A program made the position numbers and the translations under genes. The notes under the pieces are model-generated. The model had not been told where the DNA came from, made no database searches, and saw only the letters and a list, made by a program, of their open reading frames with translations. DNA of 10,040 bases from Halothece sp. MAG (GTDB taxonomy: Bacteria; Cyanobacteriota; Cyanobacteriia; Cyanobacteriales; Rubidibacteraceae): assembly GCA_018610095.1 (NCBI GenBank), contig JAHEOB010000027.1:1-10040 (forward strand). Direction: 5' to 3'. This document shows, one piece after another, positions 6,133 to 10,040 of the stretch (position 1 is the first letter of the stretch; the number at the start of each line of letters is the position of its first letter).

Positions 6133-6438
6133 TTATCGGAATTGTTCTACGGCTTCGGTGTAACGAATGGGTAAAACATACTCTAAGTTTTCGTGAGGAC
6201 GTGCAATGATATGAGTTGAAAGCACTTCACCCCCATTAACACGGTTTGCTGAGTCTACCCCAGAACTTACCGAGGCTTGTACTTCCGAAACATCACCGCG
6301 CACAATAACGGTGACACGCCCAGTACCAATTTTTTCATAGCCCACTAGGGTGACACGGGCTGCTTTCACCATGGCGTCCGCTGCTTCGACAACCGCAGGG
6401 AAGCCTAGGGTTTCTATCATTCCAACCGCAATTGGCAT
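6133..6438 (-). CDS. ccmK2: Carboxysome shell hexamer protein CcmK2
   Basis: This is a single-BMC-domain protein of 101 residues that forms the hexameric tiles of the carboxysome facets, whose central pores are thought to pass bicarbonate and ribulose bisphosphate. The sequence is almost the family consensus: GMIETLGFPAVVEAADAMVK, VGYEKIGTGRVTVIVRGDVSEVQAS, NGGEVLSTHIIARPHENLEYVLPIRYTEAVEQFR. It stops straight after QFR, slightly shorter than the usual CcmK2 and 13 residues shorter than its neighbour CcmK1. A GAGG lies nine bases before the ATG. It is the first gene of the ccm operon, behind a near-consensus promoter at 6693-6665. The stop codon is four bases from the flank of the MITE-like element, so the short tail could be a product of that insertion. 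Confidence 0.96.
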   Translation of the reverse strand: MPIAVGMIETLGFPAVVEAADAMVKAARVTLVGYEKIGTGRVTVIVRGDVSEVQASVSSGVDSANRVNGGEVLSTHIIARPHENLEYVLPIRYTEAVEQFR

Positions 6439-6659
6439 TGTTGTTTTCCTCGATTTTCAAGCTAAATCGTCTTGGTTTATACACAATTGTCAAATCTCAC
6501 ACCTTATAAGGATGCGCTACCTTTTCGTCTCCAGCTTTAAGAGATGGTTTTTTTGACTCCAAAGGCGATCCCTTGTTTCCTTCGGTGCTACTGTTTGACA
6601 AGTAGGTTGTTCTCCCTACCAAAAAAAAGCATAAATGACGTTGTCCTTTTTGACAATAT

Positions 6660-6677
6660 AAAATATTATAATATTTT
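6660..6677. repeat. 18-bp perfect palindrome over the ccm promoter -10
   Basis: AAAATATTATAATATTTT reads the same on both strands and covers the TATAAT box of the ccm promoter. AT-only palindromes arise by chance in AT-rich DNA, so protein binding is only a possibility. Confidence 0.4.
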
Positions 6678-6693
6678 CAAATCGGTTTGTTAA
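6665..6693 (-). promoter_or_regulatory. Promoter for the ccm operon
   Basis: TTAACA (6693-6688) and an exact TATAAT (6670-6665) are separated by 17 bases on the minus strand, matching 11 of 12 consensus bases. Transcription would start near 6658, giving a leader of about 220 bases before ccmK2. The -10 box is embedded in an 18-bp palindrome. A second, weaker possibility is TTGTCA (6656-6651), 17 bases, TATGCT (6633-6628). Confidence 0.55.
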
Positions 6694-6786
6694 TAAATTT
6701 TAATAGTCAAGATGAGTTTGCAAGCATCGGTCTATCTATGGAGAGAGGAGAAACCTTTTATATTTTTTTAAGCTAGGGTAATGTGA

Positions 6787-6815
6787 TTGACAATAAAGGG
6801 ATGATTAAGTCTAAC
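6787..6815 (+). promoter_or_regulatory. Candidate promoter facing ndhF
   Basis: An exact TTGACA (6787-6792) is followed after 17 bases by TCTAAC (6810-6815), 4 of 6 matches to TATAAT. It would give a leader of about 365 bases before ndhF. A weaker alternative closer to the gene is TTGTTA (7003-7008) with TATAAG after 19 bases. No transcript data support either. Confidence 0.4.
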
Positions 6816-6823
6816 AATCATCC
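6799..6823. promoter_or_regulatory. Inverted repeat overlapping the ndhF-facing promoter (candidate LysR-type operator)
   Basis: GGATGATT (6799-6806) and AATCATCC (6816-6823) are perfect inverse copies separated by nine bases. T6805 and A6817 form a T-N11-A box inside it, the geometry used by LysR-type regulators. It covers the spacer, the -10 box and the expected start point of the candidate promoter at 6787-6815, as a repressor site would. NdhR/CcmR represses ndhF3-type operons in Synechocystis, which makes it a natural suspect. Confidence 0.45.
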
Positions 6824-6874
6824 AAATAAGCTCAATTAAAGATTAATTTCTTAGTTTTTATAACCTTTTCCCTC

Positions 6875-6909
6875 ATGCAAGATAGAGCCTCTGTAAAGAG
6901 GTATCGCAT
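6875..6909. repeat. Imperfect 35-bp inverted repeat in the ccmK2-ndhF gap
   Basis: ATGC (6875-6878), GATA (6881-6884) and CCTCT (6888-6892) pair in order with GCAT (6906-6909), TATC (6902-6905) and AGAGG (6897-6901), giving 13 base pairs around a GTAA loop. The left side has two small bulges (AA and GAG). It would lie within the leader of ndhF if the promoter at 6787 is used. Confidence 0.4.
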
Positions 6910-7187
6910 CTTATAAACTCATCTTTTTTAACTAATAAGTAGCTTTGATTTTAACAACTCGATGCTTAGAATCTTTACCATCACTGTTAGAAATGCTAAT
7001 GTTTGTTAGGCAAAACCTTATGAAAAATATAAGCAGTTAGCAGTAATTCTTACGGAATGATTCCCAAAATACTCTTTGAGTTGATGGGTTAAATTTGAAG
7101 ACCGTGTTAGTGATTGTTTAAAAAACGAAACAGTTTGCCAACAAAATTAACAAAATTTAATCTTGTTAGTTAAGGAAAAATTTTCTT

Positions 7188-9056
7188 ATGGGTGATTTGC
7201 TCGTACAAGGAACTTGGTTAATTCCGTTCTATGGTTTAACCGGTGCGCTGTTGACCCTTCCATGGGCAATGAGAATTATTCGTCGCACCGGACCGAGACC
7301 TGCAGCTTATATCAATCTCATTTTAAGCGCGATCGCGGTTATTCACGGTTCGATTATCTTCCTTCTTACTTGGGAAGAACCGCCCCAGAAAATGGCTTGG
7401 CAATGGTTACAGGTTGCCGATTTAGACCTTACATTAGCCATAGAAATTTCCCCAGTAAGTCTTGGGGGATTAGAGTTAGTAACCGGCATAACCGTTGTAA
7501 CCTTACTCTATGGGCTGGGATACTTGGAAAAAGATTGGTCAATGGCCCGATTTTTTGGATTAATGGGCTTTTTTGAAGCAGCCTTATCGGGAATTGCCCT
7601 CAGTGATTCACTACTTTTAAGTTATGGTTTATTAGAGTTATTAACCCTATCCACCTATTTATTAGTGGGATTTTGGTATGCCCAACCTTTGGTAGTCACA
7701 GCAGCACGAGATGCATTTTTAACCAAGCGTGTCGGTGACATTGTTTTACTAATGGGAGTTGTCGCCCTTTCCAGTTACGGGGCTGGTTTAACCTTTACTG
7801 AAATTAGTGAGTGGAGTGAAACCACTAATTTAGATTCTGGAATTGCAACTTTTTTAGGATTAGCGTTAATTGCTGGCCCCATTGGGAAATGCGCTCAATT
7901 TCCCCTTAATTTGTGGTTAGATGAAGCCATGGAAGCTCCCAATCCTGCTTCATTAATGCGGAACTCCATTGTGGTAACGGCTGGGGCGTATGTCTTAATT
8001 AAACTCCGTCCCATTTTTGAATTGTCCCCAGTGGTGCAGCAAACGCTAATTGCCATTGGCTTAGTAACAGCAATTGGTGCATCTTTAGTTGCCCTAGCCC
8101 AAATTGACTTAAAACGGACTCTGTCTCACTCCACTAGTGCCTATTTAGGCTTAGTCTTCGTTGCGGTTGGATTAGGGCGATTGGATATTGCCCTATTACT
8201 TTTATTAATCCACGCGATCGCGAAGACACTGTTATTCATGAGTGTGGGATCGATTATTCTCACCACCAACGACCAAAACATTACCCAAATGGGCGGACTA
8301 TGGTCCAAGATGCCCGTAACTACCATTTCCTTTTTAGTGGGGGCTTCGGGATTAGTTGTCCTGTTACCCCTTGGCAACTTTTGGGTAATGGGACAATGGA
8401 TTCAGCTAGAGAGTTTAGTTAAACTGCCACAATGGTTATTAGCGTTTATTTTGGTGATTAATGCGCTCAGCGCCATTAACTTAACCCGAGTCTTTCGTCT
8501 CGTCTTTTTAGGGGAACCGCAACCTAAAACGCGACGTGCCCCAGAAATGAATTGGCCCATGGCGTTTCCCATGGTGGCACTCATTGTCATTGCCCTTTTG
8601 GCACCGCTAATTCCGCAACGCTGGCAATTGTGGTTTGCCTCAGCAGGGTCATTAGCCACTACAGGAGAAGTTTTAGAACAACCTGAAATGTTCCTATTAG
8701 TTATCTCAGGAGCAGTGGGAGTGATTTTAGGAGCAACCATTGCCTTGCCTCGAACTTGGGCACGACCAGTGCGTAGTACCTCTCGCTTTTTACAAGATTT
8801 CCTCGCCTACGACTTGTACTTAGACCGCGTTTATCGTTGGAGTGTGGTCTTAATGGTGGAAGTTGCCTCGAAAGTCAGTGCTTGGCTCGATCGCTATATT
8901 ATTGATGGTTTGGTAAATCTGGTTGGGTTTGGCACTCTCTTTAGTGGCCAAAGCCTCAAATATAGTATTTCGGGGCAATCCCAGTTTTACTTGCTCACCA
9001 TCTTGATTGGTGGGGCACTGTTATTCATGCTGATGATGAACTGGTCTTTTTACTAA
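7188..9056 (+). CDS. ndhF: NDH-1 subunit NdhF, NdhF3/NdhF4 (CO2-uptake) type
   Basis: This is a NuoL/NdhF-family antiporter-like membrane subunit of the cyanobacterial NDH-1 complex. The 622-residue length, the divergent N-terminus (TGALLTLPWAMRIIRRTGPRPAAYINL) and the directly following ndhD place it with NdhF3/NdhF4 of the CO2-hydrating complexes NDH-1MS/MS', not with respiratory NdhF1, which is longer. Proton-path residues are visible: Glu150 in SYGLLELLTLSTY, Lys234 in AGPIGKCAQFP, and His342 and Lys346 in LLIHAIAKTLLF. Most of the protein is hydrophobic helices; the C-terminal part (about 535-622) holds the lateral-helix region and a last membrane helix. A TAAGGA lies upstream of the ATG at a slightly long spacing. 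The assignment to F3 (low-CO2 inducible) or F4 (constitutive) is open; linkage to the ccm operon, as I recall for Nostoc-type genomes, leans to F4. Confidence 0.93.
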   Translation: MGDLLVQGTWLIPFYGLTGALLTLPWAMRIIRRTGPRPAAYINLILSAIAVIHGSIIFLLTWEEPPQKMAWQWLQVADLDLTLAIEISPVSLGGLELVTGITVVTLLYGLGYLEKDWSMARFFGLMGFFEAALSGIALSDSLLLSYGLLELLTLSTYLLVGFWYAQPLVVTAARDAFLTKRVGDIVLLMGVVALSSYGAGLTFTEISEWSETTNLDSGIATFLGLALIAGPIGKCAQFPLNLWLDEAMEAPNPASLMRNSIVVTAGAYVLIKLRPIFELSPVVQQTLIAIGLVTAIGASLVALAQIDLKRTLSHSTSAYLGLVFVAVGLGRLDIALLLLLIHAIAKTLLFMSVGSIILTTNDQNITQMGGLWSKMPVTTISFLVGASGLVVLLPLGNFWVMGQWIQLESLVKLPQWLLAFILVINALSAINLTRVFRLVFLGEPQPKTRRAPEMNWPMAFPMVALIVIALLAPLIPQRWQLWFASAGSLATTGEVLEQPEMFLLVISGAVGVILGATIALPRTWARPVRSTSRFLQDFLAYDLYLDRVYRWSVVLMVEVASKVSAWLDRYIIDGLVNLVGFGTLFSGQSLKYSISGQSQFYLLTILIGGALLFMLMMNWSFY

Positions 9057-9063
9057 TCTTTGG

Positions 9064-9081
9064 GGTGGGGCTAGCCCCGCC
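9064..9081. repeat. GC-rich hairpin in the ndhF-ndhD gap
   Basis: GGTGGGG-CTAG-CCCCGCC forms a seven-base-pair stem (one G-U pair) with a four-base loop and contains the perfect 12-bp palindrome GGGGCTAGCCCC (9067-9078). It begins seven bases after the ndhF stop and has no U-run after it, so it is more likely a processing or stability structure, or a dispersed repeat, than a terminator. Confidence 0.5.
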
Positions 9082-9127
9082 AGCAGCAACATAACAAACA
9101 ACGATTAATCAATAACTAATTGGAACC

Positions 9128-10040
9128 ATGCTTAGTGCCTTAATTTGGATACCGGTTATCGGTGGAATAATCATCGGTTTCTTACCAGAAAAACAAGCAG
9201 AAAAAGCGCGATCCCTAGCCTTAATTATTGCCAGTCTTATTTTGGGATTAACATTGGCTCTTGCTATTCAATTTAATCCCAATCAAAGTGGCTTATTTAT
9301 CGCCGAATCCTACCCTTGGTTAGAACAATTAGGACTTACTTACTCCTTGGGAGTGGATGGCTTAGCATTACCCCTGCTATTTCTGAATAGTTTTCTCACG
9401 CTTGTTGCCATTTATACCACTGGCGGAAACATTGAACGTGCTCGCTTTTATTATCCCCTAATCCTGTTTTTGTCAGCAGGAACAGCAGGGGCATTTTTAG
9501 CGCAAAATGTTCTTTTATTCTTTCTGTTTTATGAAATTGAGTTAATTCCCCTGTATTTTTTGATTGCCATTTGGGGAGGAACCAATCGAGGCTATGCTGC
9601 AACCAAGTTTTTACTCTACACAGCCCTATCAGGAGCATTAATTTTAGCTTCCTTCCTGGGTCTGGTTTGGTTAAGCGGTGCTTCTAGTTTTGACTACGAA
9701 CCATTACGTTCTCAAGCCCTTCCCTTAACCAGTCAAGTCATTCTGTTGATTCTTCTGCTGACTGGCTTTGCTATCAAAATTCCCTTCTTTCCATTACATA
9801 CCTGGTTACCTGACGCTCACGTGGAAGCCTCGACTCCCATTTCGATTCTGTTAGCAGGGGTTCTGTTAAAATTAGGAACCTATGGTCTTTTACGGTTTGG
9901 AGTAGGGCTATTCCCCGATGCATGGTCATTGTTAGCCCCTTACCTTGCTATTTGGGCAGCGATTAGTGCCTTATTTGGCGCACTGGCTGCGATCTCACAA
10001 AAAGATATGAAACGAGTCGTGGCTTATTCTTCTATTGCCC
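9128..10040 (+). CDS. ndhD: NDH-1 subunit NdhD, NdhD3/NdhD4 (CO2-uptake) type (partial, first 304 residues)
   Basis: The gene runs off the right edge with an open frame of 304 codons from the ATG at 9128. It is a NuoM/NdhD-family antiporter-like subunit that pairs with the preceding NdhF in a specialised NDH-1 complex. Visible signatures are MLSALIWIPVIGGIIIGFLP at the N-terminus, LGVDGLALPLLFLN at about 74-87, the glutamates Glu136 and Glu138 in FYEIELIPLYFLIAIWGG, and Lys217 in GFAIKIPFFPLHTWLPDAH with VEASTPISILLAGVLLKLGTYGLLR after it. All are standard for NdhD. The gap after ndhF is 71 bases and contains a GC-rich hairpin. No strong Shine-Dalgarno precedes the ATG. A CupA or CupB gene would be expected further downstream. 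Confidence 0.93.
   Translation, partial: MLSALIWIPVIGGIIIGFLPEKQAEKARSLALIIASLILGLTLALAIQFNPNQSGLFIAESYPWLEQLGLTYSLGVDGLALPLLFLNSFLTLVAIYTTGGNIERARFYYPLILFLSAGTAGAFLAQNVLLFFLFYEIELIPLYFLIAIWGGTNRGYAATKFLLYTALSGALILASFLGLVWLSGASSFDYEPLRSQALPLTSQVILLILLLTGFAIKIPFFPLHTWLPDAHVEASTPISILLAGVLLKLGTYGLLRFGVGLFPDAWSLLAPYLAIWAAISALFGALAAISQKDMKRVVAYSSIA

Larger units (their letters stand above)
6439..7187. promoter_or_regulatory. Divergent regulatory region between ccmK2 and ndhF
   Basis: These 749 AT-rich bases hold no convincing gene. They contain outward-facing promoter candidates: minus strand at 6693-6665 toward ccmK2 and plus strand at 6787-6815 toward ndhF. They also contain an 18-bp palindrome (6660-6677), an inverted repeat of LysR-box geometry (6799-6823), and a long imperfect inverted repeat (6875-6909). 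The divergent layout of two CCM operons suggests shared control by inorganic-carbon regulators such as NdhR/CcmR or CmpR, but exact consensus sites were not recognised. Confidence 0.65.

Noticed and set aside
6133..6438. ccmK2 as a truncated pseudogene because it is shorter than ccmK1
   Set aside because: The BMC domain is complete through YTEAVEQFR and CcmK2 tails are normally short; only a few terminal residues could be missing.
6350..6556. Open frame of 68 codons on the plus strand starting inside ccmK2 and ending in the intergenic region
   Set aside because: Its first half is antisense to ccmK2, its second half is AT-rich noise, and it has no suitable ribosome-binding site.
6600..6629. 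GTAGG...CCTAC inverted repeat next to a run of eight A residues, as a terminator
   Set aside because: The A-run follows the stem on the plus strand, so neither strand has the stem-then-T-run order needed for a rho-independent terminator.
8141..8740. Two minus-strand open frames inside ndhF
   Set aside because: Antisense to conserved membrane helices of ndhF; composition (Asn/Thr/Pro-rich) is that expected from complementing hydrophobic codons.
7188..9056. Assignment to a Na+/H+ antiporter (Mrp type) or to respiratory NdhF1
   Set aside because: The N-terminal half and the pairing with ndhD fit the CO2-uptake NdhF group; the length is below that of NdhF1 and no other Mrp genes are present.

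Overview
The window is a carbon-concentrating-mechanism (CCM) locus from a cyanobacterium with beta-carboxysomes and form IB Rubisco. Evidence: two CcmK hexamer proteins, CcmL, a CcmM with a gamma-carbonic-anhydrase head and four Rubisco-small-subunit-like (SSUL) modules, CcmN with a C-terminal encapsulation peptide, form IB RbcL and the chaperone RbcX. Five exact HIP1 octamers (GCGATCGC at 1046, 2856, 3028, 7329 and 8214) also point to cyanobacteria. I cannot name the genus from sequence alone; a unicellular lineage is possible but not shown.

Minus strand, in order of transcription (right to left): ccmK2 (6438-6133), ccmK1 (5983-5639), ccmL (5635-5348), ccmM (5276-3183), ccmN (3113-2208), then a 517-base gap with its own promoter-like signals, rbcL (1690-269) and the start of rbcX (221 to the window edge). 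rbcS would be expected just beyond base 1. Plus strand, after a 749-base divergent intergenic region: ndhF of the NdhF3/NdhF4 type (7188-9056) and the first 304 codons of the partner ndhD (9128 to the window edge).

The genes form one pathway. The NdhF/NdhD pair belongs to the specialised NDH-1 complexes that hydrate CO2 to bicarbonate at the thylakoid. Bicarbonate enters the carboxysome, whose facets (CcmK1/K2) and vertices (CcmL) enclose Rubisco condensed by CcmM; CcmN links that core to the shell. CcmM here keeps the zinc ligands and the cysteine pair known from catalytically active homologues, so it may supply the carbonic anhydrase activity itself.

The genes are conventional; no wholly new system is apparent. 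The less expected material lies between and inside them: a 71-bp MITE-like insertion between ccmK2 and ccmK1; a TTG start with a strong Shine-Dalgarno inside ccmM that would yield an SSUL-only short form; an inverted repeat of LysR-box geometry on a promoter facing ndhF; nested, mutually exclusive inverted repeats upstream of rbcL; two tiny ORFs in the rbcL leader; a 16-residue tandem repeat in the CcmN linker; and a 65-bp identical tract shared by the two ccmK genes.
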